Of a DNA stretch of 64,000 nt, positions 1 to 12,700 are shown one piece after another. The stretch's first letter is position 1. The number at the start of each line of letters is the position of its first letter. The notes below the pieces were generated by a model, which saw nothing but the letters and a program-made list of their open reading frames with translations, did not search any database and had not been told where the DNA came from. The stretch covers positions 17,154,034-17,218,033 of the forward strand of contig OZ024895.1 of NCBI GenBank assembly GCA_964017195.1, written 5' to 3'. The stretch comes from Siderastrea radians (taxonomy: Eukaryota > Cnidaria > Anthozoa > Scleractinia > Rhizangiidae). The position numbers and the translations under genes were made by a program.

Positions 1-175
1 GATCGTCGGGTGAGCATAGTCCTGAGAAGGTATGTTTGCGGTGACAAAGGCAGATGTTTCGACAACCTGAAGGGAAGTCATCATCAGAGTCAAGACGACT
101 TCAACTCAGGTTGTCGAAAAGTCAGTCAGTGTCATCACAAACAGTCCTTCTCAGGACTAAACGCATCCATTCGCT
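1..175. repeat. Head-to-head copies of a retroelement-tail-like repeat
   Basis: Positions 1-96 are a reverse-strand copy and 98-175 a forward copy of a sequence also present at 39583-39690, recognisable by AGTCCTGAGAAGG, TTTCGACAACCTGA and GAAGTCATCATCAGAGTC. The arrangement makes an imperfect fold-back. No reading frame was recognised. The source family may be the 3' part of a retroelement, which is an inference. Confidence 0.6.
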
Positions 176-731
176 CACGAGCTTTAGAATGCAGTCTGTG
201 TAAAAGTGGCATTTTTAGTATGCAGCACGGGAGTTTTGAGCTTTCAGACTCTCAAACGCGCGTTTTGCATAATCAATAAGCCGCGTTCACACACTGCATT
301 CTCTATGTGAGTGAATGACGTCATTGTATCCTTTCTGGTGAAATAATGGCAGGCCATTAAATCGGAAAACTGCAGTTTAAATAAACAGTCTTCTTCTCAA
401 AATTAAGGCTTAAAATTTCACTTGGGAGTGTTTAGTAAACATACTTTCGAAATCCCAAGAAACAATACACGTGGTTTTTTGATCGCAGTACCACTTTAAT
501 GTTGGGGCTTTGTGACACAACTCGTTTGACAGTCAACATTGCACGAAATAAGGGGGGGAGGGGGGAGGGGAGGTAATGAGAGGGAAAATCAGTAACCTTC
601 CCAACACCTTTGTCGATGGTTGTAGTTCAAAGTTGCAATGACGTGCTTGAGGCTACATTCTTATTGACGGCGTTTAGACAGTAGTAAGTAGAATGAGAAC
701 TAATTGACACGATCGCAACTGAAGTACCAAC

Positions 732-3700
732 CTCCTCAAGGTATAAAATTTCAGTGGCATTGCGAAGATACTCAAGTTGACGAGTGACGAGAATTCTGGG
801 ACAATCTCGGATGACTCCATTGATACACCTGTGAAGAATCAACAGTTTGTTAACCTATTAGCTATGGCAATAACAAAAAACGAATCGTACCTAACTAGTC
901 AGATGAGGTCAGTTCATCAACATTTTCAACAAAAAATAATACCTAGAAAAACATTTGAATTTGCTCAGCTATCAAACTACATTTTCTTGCAAAGTGTCCC
1001 AACCAGTCAGGTGCCAGACTCAAACAAAACGGAACTTGGTTTTTGTCGTTTTCCCGCTTTTGATCCAGCTTACATTCTACTTCGAGTTCTGATTGCTTCG
1101 TTGAATTACGTGCGTGAATTGGGGGGAGGACATGTGTCATAAATGAAGGAAGTAACCTAGTATATGACCTTGCTTGTCGTAAGTCTCCCCGCAGCTCAGT
1201 GGCCCTATATTAACAGGCATGCTCTCCTCACTATTCTCCATATATTTCTCATGGTACTAGTTGGGAGAATTTCCTTAAATATCGTGATATTTTATCTTTG
1301 GTGATCATTTCCTTTATTCACGCGACCTGTACGTTTGAAGTAGAGACACTGCAAGGAGAAATAAGATGTTTAAAACTATTGGGGCTTTAAAAAGGGTTAA
1401 GGGCTGAAGCCAGTTATTTGCACCACCATCCTCGTAAAAAGTTGAATACAGCTTTCATTCTACCTTAATTTTGTTTTACAAGGCAGTAATTGTAAAGAAA
1501 GGAAACGTAAAATACTTTCACGTCAAATCTCAGAAAAATTCTCAATAAAGCGATAAATAAATTCATGGTAAGTGAAATGGCGACTTGGATTAAATGAAAA
1601 GAAATGTATTTATTATCACTTTATTGTGGACACATTTGAGCCCGAAGATGGGCGGGACATGTGCCGCATTTGAACCTAGTTGTATGGCTTCGCTCACCAC
1701 GAGTTCCCCATAGATTAGGGGTTAGAGCATCCAACCGGCACCTGGAAGGTCATGGGTTCGACTCCCGTTGGGATTACTCTGAATTTATTTCTGAGTATTT
1801 GACTTGAGAGCGCAATTTCATTTGTTTTCAGTTAATCCAAGTCGCCATTTCATTTACCATGTAAGAAACTTTGCTAGGCACCTTTAAAGAGTTTTCGCCG
1901 GAAAAACCTTAACGAACCACGAGAGAGGGCAGTGGTTTTTAGTTTCTTAGCAATAAACACAAAATAATTTGTTTTCTTGTATAAAGAAGGAATGTATATA
2001 CTTACTCGTCGAAGAGTTTCCTTCCTACTCCTACGTCAACAGCACTGAATGGATCATCAAGAAGATAAACATCCGCTTGATAATAAACCGCCCTGTAATA
2101 CAATTACCAGACAAGAAAGATAGCAGAAGAGCCTTCAAAATAACACACCACTGGCCATTTATTGGGTGCCAAGAGGTGTTTTCAAATCAATAACCCAGCC
2201 CAAGGCCGAGGCACTCAATTCTCGTTATTGCTCTTCAATAAATTTTCTAATCAATTTGACTGACATTTAGTCATCATATTCGACATGCGGGACATTACAA
2301 CCCAAAAATGACCTCCTCTCAACGTAAAAAGGCGTCACAGCTCAGGTCGAAGAGCGACGCACCAGCGTCACGGATGACGTGGGTTCTATTCCCGTTGTAG
2401 CCTTGAAACCTTTTTTCTATGGCGAAGTCTTATTAGTCAACACAATCAGCAACTTGTGTGTGATTTCAACTTACCTTGCCAAAGAGAGCTTTGCTTTTTG
2501 CGCATCACTGAGTGCTACACCGGTTTCGCCCACTAGTGTCCAGTCGCCTTCGGGTAGTACCTCAATATCCTAAATTAAAACATAGGCACGCATAGCGTGC
2601 GTGAGCTATTTTGTAGCTGTCAAGAAGAGGTACAGAAATGGTTGTTGAATGAACGTGCGTGTACCAAGGTACACTATTGGGATGTTGTTTATTTGAGTAG
2701 CGTTGAGCATTCGAAAAGTATTGGTTTTTAGACAGAGTTTACCTTATAAGTGGAGCTGTGTCCGACATTGTGCAACCTCGTTCCCAGGGCTTTTTACAGA
2801 ATGAGGGTGATCAAAGATCAATGTTTGAGTTTATGTTGGTGGTTTCGAATTCGTATACGTCATTGATCAATAGATGGTACGCTAATGCGTACAAGTGTGG
2901 CTTCAACTTACGACAAAACAAGAAGAAAGTGAGATAAAATCTGTAAAATATCTGACAACAGTGTGAATATGGGACAAACAAAATAATTCAAAACAGTCCT
3001 TTCTGAAGCTCATTCTCAGATGTTTCTCGGAAGCTCAATGGATTGAAATTTAATTTTGTGGCTTTCAATTATAAAGATTATTTTTCCATGGACAAATATT
3101 TTAGATCTAGTAGGAAGCGTAACTTGTCACAAAAATTAATTTAGTAATGTTTGAACCGGAAGAGAATAGCGGATCTTGAAAGTCACGTACGTCTTCTTCT
3201 TGCGTGACATCATGCTTGACGAACGTGGCAACTCCCGTTTCCAGACAAATATATATATAAGCTCTGTTTTATTTTCCGCATTATTTCACACGGACTTACA
3301 TTTTGGAACACACGAGTAATAAGCGTGCCTTGTTAGAAAAGATCATGCCATTGTGTGACTTGTGCAACTCTTGCGTGACTAGTCACGCAGCAAACTGTCA
3401 AAAAAATCAGAAACGTCGCACGTGCTGACATACCATGTGGCACTAATTTTTTCCGGATTCAAGTTTTTGGGATTTTCGTGGTTTTTTCACGATCTGCTGC
3501 AAAAGTTCCCGCGAAAAAAGTAATTCCTGCAAAAATTTACTCCACTGTCGAAATTTGTATACAAACATCGCCTTTTACATGTGATGTAATATTATGTTGG
3601 TGCCCATTTATTTAAGCCGTCTCTTTCGTTCAAAAATAAAACGAAATTAGAAGCAAAACATTCAGAAATAAAACGATGAAATTGCAGTCGGTACATTACA

Positions 3701-6700
3701 AGTATTAAGCTTTTAAAAACTTTAAAGAAAAGGATCGTTGGAAGGTACTCCGTTGATTAACTGATTTAACGTGTTATACATCTGCATGTTGTTCGCCTGT
3801 ATTCGATTGTTTATACTCAAAAAACGAGAATGTTATAATTCCTAATAGAAGGTGGCTTCCAGAAAATCGCAAAAATTAATTCCAAGGAAGAATAAACAGT
3901 TTCCCCAATCGCAAAAATTAGTCCCGCAAAACACAGAAAAAAATCGCCATTCGCAAAATTAAACTCCCGCAAAAATATTGGTGCCACACGGTAGTGGTCT
4001 CAGCTTCGCTGAAGCCACGCAAAAATCAGTGGTTGTGTTCAGCGAATAAATTTTGTTTTCATGAGCGTTTTAATGTGAAAGTAAGATGCAAAATTGGGTT
4101 AAAATAAAATTAAGGGATGTTTTTTTTATGTAGAGAGGTGGTAATCATTGGAATTTTAAATGAGCGAATTCGAGAATAATGGAGTGGTTCGCCTGTGTGG
4201 TAAACAACGTGAATTTTATCACATGGAGTACACGTGATCAAGTCAAGGCCAAATTTTGCTTTAATAGCTCCGGGGGTGGGGGTGGGGGGATTTTATCGCA
4301 CGGCCTGGCAGTCATGTGATAATGTTTGGTGTGGGTCGTTTCATGTGTAAAGAACGTGTTATGTTGATTGAGCGTGAGATCAGGTTACTGTTTAGTGTAA
4401 ACAAGTGGTGTTTTGTCACATACAAACAAGTGATGAGACAAAGTTCAATGGCGAGTCACGAGACTTTCACGAGACTGTCAAAAGTTCGTTTTCGACGCTT
4501 TTTATTGGCTTTCGTGGCAGCTAGAGTTGTGTAACAAAGGGAGAAACTTAAAAGGAAGCGGGTAATGAGTAAATTTATGCGTTTTTTTTTTAATCTGGAA
4601 AATGATAACCAATTTTTTTGTCTGTAAAACTGTGAAACGAATCTTGCGTGGAGCTATTGCGTTTTTGTCTTCGTATTGGCGGTGATCATTGTTTTGATTT
4701 GATTTGATTGTCGTGCTGATCTTTCCGCTCAAACTTTGTACAAACCAATCCCGCTACCGCCACGCAGCCTAACCAGAAACCCATTTCTCTGGGAAGTCGC
4801 CTCTAACTTTGCGCTTAGCTAGTCGCACGTAAGAGCAACGTTTATGCCACCCATACAATCTTTTTCCTTGCCGACCTAGCCTGCGAGCAGGCTCTCTATT
4901 CGGGGGGGGGGGGGCAACGTGAATTATTTTCTTTGAGAGCGCCGAAGGCGCGAGTTTCGGCGAACGAAGTGAAGGCGAGCGAACTCTCTATTCGGGGGGG
5001 CAACGTGAATTATTTTCTTTGAGAGCGCCGAAGGCGCGAGTTTCGGCGAACGAAGTGAAGGCGAGCGAAGCGAGCCCGCGGTGAAAAACGAGAGCCTGCA
5101 CGTGAGTCACTGAATTTCAATTCCGGCCCCTCGAAATGTGACAACTTGTTGACAACTCGCCACGCTTCCGGTGTCAAATAACTAGCCAATAGGGAACGAG
5201 AAAAATATAAACAAACATGACAGAAAGATGCACGTGGAAGTTTTCCCGGGATTTCGTCTAGATCTTTGTGGCTCTTCATGGAAGGATCGGAAGAACGCGT
5301 TTTAACTCCGAAAAATGTTGTCAACAAAGCAAGTGGACATTGCCGTATCTGCAGTTGTAGTTTTTTGGTGAAATATGGAACTGGAAATTGAAGTTTTAAA
5401 TCGCGATGGAAGTCGCGGACAAGTATTGGCGACGATGTGCGAAAACATTGGTATTTATTTATTTTGCAAATATTCACGCTTAGTCAGGAGGCAGAAAGCA
5501 AAAAAACGATTTTCGCTAAACATTTTGAGTAGAAGCAGGAAACATAGCTTAAAATTTTCGTCTTGTCACGCTGATTAAGAATATTGCTGTTTCCAGCTTC
5601 AAAACGCAGGTGTTTGGGATTTAAGGGGGTGTTTTTTCCAGAAGCTTGCTCCTGCAACATGGAAGCGAGGCTGAACTGGAAAAAGATGTTTAAAGCAAGG
5701 CAAATAATTCATAAAATGATGCAAATTATTTATTTGATTGCCCCAAAGTATTTCACATCAAATATGTATAGCACAAATCATGTCACGTGACCATTTCTGC
5801 TATTGCAGCATGAAAGCGAGGCTGTAACAATCTATGTAATCAAAATACGAATAAGATTGGCAAACGGATGGAAATATCGGTAATAGTTTTTTATAAAGGT
5901 GTTTTTGACTAGATGACATTGATACCTATGATGAAACGATCTCACCTGGGTACTACACACTAGTCACGTGACACTTGTAAATTTTTGTTTTTAAAAACAT
6001 GTAGGACTCTTCTCAGTAACATTTATAGAAAATAATACTTTCTATCCACTTTGAATAAAATTCTTGCTTACAATATCCAAATGAGGGTAAATGATTGTAA
6101 TCAATCAAAATAAAAGTTAATCTTGTAACAGTGTCCGCTCAAACATATTTATTCACTGCCTACAAAAGGGTTATTTTCTTCAGTCTGGACAATCTTTAAC
6201 TACTGTTTGATTCTCAGATGTGTTATGTTCATAGTTTTGCCATTAAATAGAAAGAATAGCTAAAATGTTTTCTGCAGTGATGTAGGCTATCTACAGTACA
6301 TTACACATCATCTGCTTCCACTGAGTTGTTTCTTGTATTCCTACATGCGTCTCCACACTTGCAACCCTTAGAGCAACCAAGAGATAGCCGAACACAGGTA
6401 CAGCGCCGGTTGACACAGCTGTCCTCACGAGTACAACCACAGAACGCTAATTGTAAACACGATGCTGACACTTCCTCTTGATTTGTCAATTGCGGCTTAA
6501 GAACTCCTTCCTTTAAGAACCATCCGTTCTCTTCTGGTCTTGCCAGGGTTGGTCGCGGCTCTTTGGCTTTCTTCCATATCATGGACTGGAAGTTTGCACG
6601 TCGTATATGAAGATGTAGTGCATCCTTTGTCGGGGGGAGGGTATCAAGGTTCTTCTTTACTTTGCGAAATGCTGCTGCTCTTTCTTTGTCAATGTCTACT

Positions 6701-9700
6701 TCATCTGTCCCATGGTTGTACAGCTGACATACAAATGCTTCTGCATCCGCCAAGACACCAGCCTTAGATGGGCAATCTTCTCCTAGGTGCTCAATTAGTT
6801 TTGGTGAACTGTCAAACACTTTCCAGGCTGTTTGCTTACCAATACCGGCAAACTGGCTGGTTGTATCACAACCAGTGATGGCATGAAAGGGAATCAAAGA
6901 CTTCCTCTTTTCCTCGGGTAATCTGATCTTGTGGACAGGAGTGTATTTCTTTCTTCGGGAAGTACCGGAGAACATCCAGATCTCTTCACATAGATCTTCT
7001 CTGTGCGCCAGGAGGAGGACTAGCACATCTGTGTCACGGCACAACACATTCACCTGCTTGTAACCTACAGCAGCTGCGTGCTTAGCATGAAGAACAATTC
7101 TTGTATCTGCCTCTTCGTGGTCTGACGACAGCTCTTGCAGGTCCTCTCTTGATGTATTAGACGACCACACCTTGAGTATTTCATTAAAACCTCCACTAAC
7201 CACCAGCTCACGTCTAGGGTGCGCTTCGTAGCGTTGAGTCATTTCGGTTGATAGAAAGTGGGCAAGACTGGCCTTATTTTCTTCAACGACAATAAACCTG
7301 TCCCAGTTTGCAATTCTTTGTTCCCTGCTCTCCACATCTCTTCTGATTCCCTTGCTCTTTCCATCTTTCCGTTTCTCTCGTGCACCTCCCTTAATGGAAT
7401 TTTGTACGTATCGGTCAAATACGACATCAACTCTAGTGCAGTTGTCCGAGAAGTGAGATGAAACATACGCTGTGAAACTGTCACTCCACTGTCCGAACGT
7501 TTTTGAACCAGGGGAATTGCCAAGGCTCTGGACGGCTGCCATTCCGTCGATAATGGTACATGTTTCATACTGGCTTACTGGGGGCTGAGTTTGATGAACA
7601 TTCTGTTGTAATATGTTTCCAAGGTCAGACTTGCCTGACGAGTGTCTCAGACATCCATCCAATGTAGCAATTGATAGTGGAACAGGAGAAAGCTCTTTTT
7701 GTAACAGAGTGTCCACGTCAACGTCACGTCCTGATTCTAGAGCAACTACTACTCTTCTCAAAAGATCTCTGTCTGCCTTAACGGCAACAGTCTTGCTTTT
7801 ATCCAGTGAGACTGGCACTGAATACAAAGTCTCGAAGGTCTTCAACTTCTTTTGCTTGAGACTGTCATGAAACTTTATTTCTTTCTTGATAATTCTGGCT
7901 TGGACGAATTCCTTCACTATAGTCTTGCCAATCTCTTCGGCTTTCAGCAAATCTTGCTTAATCTCTTCGCTTGCAACATCGCCTGTTGTGACAACAACTA
8001 AGTTTCCTGTTTCACGGAAAACATCATATCTACGGAAAAGTGAGACCAACTTTAGGACATCTTCTTCGTCTCTTTGCATCCTTGCCTTTCCGAGATCTTT
8101 GTGACTAGCACCCTTTGTTTCAGCTCCGACATCAAACATCGCTTTTGTGTCCTCAGACAACTTAGCTCTCTCATTATAAGTGAGACACCATCGATCTCTT
8201 GCAGATTCTGTTCGTGTTATTCCCACAAGCCCTCCTGCTACTTTGCCAGACTTGTTGACGTGCTCAAGAGCTTGGTCGTCGGCAATCTGATTAAATGCAT
8301 GTTTTGTCTCCTTTGTAACGAAGTCACCACTCTGGAACCCCTGACACACCTCTGGCGCCGTGCGTGGTAACAACTTCATGTCTGTCAGAAATATTACTCC
8401 CCATCTAGTGTAATTGGTATGATCGAACGCAGCAAACCAGGGAAGCATCTCAGCAAAAGATGAAAGGTAGAGTTCCCAGGTTCCCTCTCGAATGGCTCGT
8501 GTAAACCTTAGCAGAATACAAACCAAGTGCATATACTGCCTCCAATAGCAGTATGTCGAATCATCTTGACGTGTAGCATCAAATTCTCTGACAATGTCTG
8601 TAACTTGACCAACTTCATCAATGAGATTGCTGTATGTTGCTGTGTCCATCTCAGAGCTCTGGTCAAACTTGGATGCCAACTGCATTGAAAGGTCTACAAG
8701 TTTGTCATCTTTCCCGTTATCCTTGGCCCATAATACCAACAGAGGCCACAGTACCCTCCACAACGCCTCGTAACTTAGCTTGTGAGCCCTCATGACACGA
8801 TTCCAAAGCTTTCCTTTGAGAATGTTCTCAGCTGTGGTTTCTCCGAACACCTCACTCTCTGCCCATATGTCTGAGATGCCAGACGACTCTAAGTACTTTC
8901 CAATGACTTTGGTAAATGTCATTTGGGTGTGGAAACCCCCAAGTACGATAACAACACTTTTTAACTCTTCCATCTTTGCCCATTGAAGCATCTTGGCTTT
9001 ATTGTACAACCCTTCATCCATTGTTACTACTGTATACTTTCCACTCCTTAGCCTCGTCATCGCTTGGCATCTTAGAATGATTGTCCACAGACTTTCAAAT
9101 TCATGGGCTGGGGCATTCAGAATTGGTAGTGGACCAACGATAGTAACCCCGGGGTCATTATTAGACAACAATTGGTTGAACCCAGACCATCCTGGAAGCT
9201 TCTGCAACTCAGGCTGTTGTTGAGCTAAACGACCCAGAATCCAGGCAAGCTCTTTCTTGTACGATTCATCGATTTTCTCCTGTATTGGGGTGTACCATCC
9301 CTCTTCGACTGGTTCTTCTATCACTGGCTCTGGTTTCTTGTTTTCGAGCGAAATCTCACTGAGCTCATGTAGCTCCGATGGTACTTCCAAATCTAGACGC
9401 CTAGCTGATTGGGGACTTACTTGAATATCCATTGTTGATTCCCCATCGGCCTTCCGCCGGAGAGCTGCCGATTGAGTTGCATGAAAAGTACCCATGCCAC
9501 TCAGGGTTTCTTCATTAATATCGATGTTGTCAACAGCATAGCGGGTGTACGTGGCCGTGCTGTCGGCAAAGTTTCGAGGCACAAAGATATTTCCATTTTC
9601 TTTATACTTTTCAAGAACATCATTTGCGATTGTGTTATCCATTCTGAGAACAGTTTCGTAGCTAACAGAGTGGCCAGCTCCATGCAAAAGCTGTACAAGC

Positions 9701-12700
9701 TCTTTTGATCGAGTTGCCTGATGAACAGTTAGTCCCAAGCCAAGATGCTTTGGTGTTAACTTACGCCCCCTCGATGCCAAAAATACGATATCTTGGCAGA
9801 TACTTAACACGCGAGCTTTCAAGTCCGCATCACCTTTGTTTTCCTCTCTTTGACATCCAGTACACAAGAGCGAAATCAAAATAAACAAGCTTTCCGGCAC
9901 TATTTCTTCGGCACTCTCTTGATTGATGTTACCAATACAGTCATGAGTAGGTGCGGATTTTACATCGTGATGGACCTTTACTGCAACCCGATACAGCCAA
10001 CTCAACAGTTCAACTTCCACATCTATGTCTTCAATGGCATCATTGTAAAGTTCATCATTACATGACCCATGTTCTGTTTGTAGGCTCAGATTTGACTCCG
10101 TTAGCAGAGAACACAGAGCTGCTTCGCCAAGATTTGAAGATACAATTAAATGGGGTTGAGAAGGGTTCAACGGTGAGATGAATGATGCAGTATCGCCAAG
10201 AAACTCCTGGATCCTATCTTTGAATCTGTTACTTCTATAAATTCCTGACTGGACTTGATACTTCTGTTCGAGCCTGTTTGAGTAGTATGTCCACACAGCT
10301 TTAATAGAGTAGATGTGACCTTCAGAAAGCCTCTGGTGGAGTAGACTCATAACTTCCTCGAAACAGGTAATCTCGGCTTTTCCTTTTTCTTGGTTGTCCC
10401 GCGGTATTTTCTGCGTGTTCCTTAGGAATCGTGTATAGCACTTAAGATGGTATTTACAATCTTCAGCTATGAGGTCGCTAATTCCAGCCAACCTGCAGCT
10501 CATCTCTTTGTCAAATATCGCATTCTTTAGGATTTTGTCTGAGGTTTCCATTGTCTGGACACAGTTCAAGGCTACCTTTTTTAAATCAGTCTGGCAAAAA
10601 ACGCATTTCTTCCAGTCTACTGGATCTAGAGATGACCTCCTCAAAGCAGCTGTGAGCGGTTCTGGAATGGCTTCATCTGAATTTGCAATAGATGCTCCAT
10701 TCTGCAGTCGCTGAATGTGTTCTTTATTCGTAAAATCGCTGTAGCACTGCCTATGCCAATAAACATCTTGGCTACCTTTTTCCTTAAGACAACTAACTAC
10801 GCTTGAGCACAGCTTATAACTACTATCATTCCACTGACTTCTCACCTCACCACTTTGAACCACTTTTGAAATCCCAACACTAGTACCTTTTGATAGGGGG
10901 AACTTCTTTGCTGGAAATTTGTTTTCTTGACAAATGATGCACTTCTTCCAGTCCACTTCTTTACTGGCAACAACATGGATATCTCCCAGGGAGAGTGTGG
11001 CAGCTGCCTCCATTCCATTAGAGGTACTATTCTATAAGAATAAAGCAGCTATTGTTGCCTAATTCCCAAAATATTGTTGCTAACTTCAAAATATTTTGGA
11101 GCAAATACTCCAACGATCGTGCACACGTATGAAGCAAAACAACTCACCTAAACTCGTTAATACATGTGTTTCTTCAGTCTTCTTGGTAAAAAAGGCTCTA
11201 CATCTTGCTCCTTCTATTCCTCGTATTGAGACGGCCACTTAATTTATTTCCTACACTGTAGTACTTCTCTAAACAACCTGTATGTGTCTTGCTTTGAAAA
11301 ACAAAATGGCGGTCTAGATTTGCCTCGTTTTGATTCAAGCCTCATTCTGGTGCGAGCCTCCTTCAGATGCTAAATTCGTTTTCATGCTCCCTTCGGTGTA
11401 AGAAAAATATTTTAAGCAATGCTTTTTTAAAATATCGTTTTTTCAAGGAGTTTTTTTCCTATCTTTAACGTCAGCAGACAGCGAAAAAAAAATCCATTAT
11501 AACATTACTTTAAATTCGTAAGTTGGAAGGTTTGTCACTCAGAAAATTTACATTTAATATCATTAGCGGCAAATTAAAGGAAATAAAATAACTGTATTTA
11601 AAAAAAAAGTCGCTATGTGACGAATTTCCCACAGTTTTATACATTTTCCATACCTTGGTATATCTTTTTTTTGGTTTAGCCTCGTTTTCATGCAAGAGCA
11701 GTTATGTTCACGTGTCCATTCTTATGGTATTAATTTAGATGTCAACTGTGTAGGATACACTTCGGGAAATGAAATAATTGATTTTTTTTCAATTTGGAAG
11801 TGTTTGATTTGCTTTTATTACCTTTTCCAGTTCAGCCTCGCTTCCATGTTGCAGGAGCAAGCTTCTGGAAAAAACACCCCCTTAAATCCCAAACACCTGC
11901 GTTTTGAAGCTGGAAACAGCAATATTCTTAATCAGCGTGACAAGACGAAAATTTTAAGCTATGTTTCCTGCTTCTACTCAAAATGTTTAGCGAAAATGAA
12001 AAATAAGCATATTTTGAACCTGAGCCTCCTGACTAGCTGGTTTTTCTCATATTAATTGAGCCTGTCATTTTTGACCAATCAGAGTGCTGCGTTCGTGGAC
12101 GAACGCGCCGGATTCAAAATTCAATGGGATACGTGCAGGCTGTCAATTTTCACCGCGGGCTCGCTTCGCTCGCCGAAACTCGCGCCTTCGGCGCTCTCGA
12201 AGAAAATAATTCACGTAAGAAAATAATTCACGTTGCATTGCCCCCCCCGAATAGAGAGCCTGCTCGCAGGCTATTGCCGACCTTGTGCATTTGACGGACC
12301 TAGTGATCAAGTGGCATGGGCATTGATTTTAAAACCCACCAAATGGTGCGAACAATAATTCGTTTTAGTTCGAAATTCACGATTCTGCCCTTTTTATACC
12401 TTGAAACTACTTGCCATCTATTTACCATCATTTACTATGGGACATCCCCGCACAGAAGTCAAGTTATTTCTCACACTCTAAAGTTGAACCATATAACTCC
12501 AAACGTAAGTTATGCGCATGCGTACAAAGGATTTGTTCCAATTCTTATCTACCAAAACAAACAAAGCTGACAAATATTTCCTAGACCGAACATCATAAAT
12601 ATCAGATAACCCACGAATTATTTACTAGAACTCGCTTCCACTCACGTTTAAACCAGGTTTGTGCTGACGATTCGTTTTCTAAGGAAGTCTACCACAAGGA

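Larger units (their letters stand above)
829..2005. other. ABCC intron with two repeats
   Basis: The stretch between the Walker B and H-loop exons holds no gene. A 121-codon plus frame at 777-1142 is antisense to an exon and repeat-free but unrecognised. Repeats are at about 1190-1400 and 1564-1861. Confidence 0.6.

Noticed and set aside
777..1142. 121-codon plus-strand frame
   Set aside because: It is antisense to the ABCC H-loop exon, has no recognisable motif and looks like chance.
5010..5477. 155-codon minus frame in the left TIR of the 7.4-kb element
   Set aside because: It lies in inverted-repeat DNA, is low in conserved-looking motifs and is not matched in the right TIR; treated as chance in GC-rich repeat.
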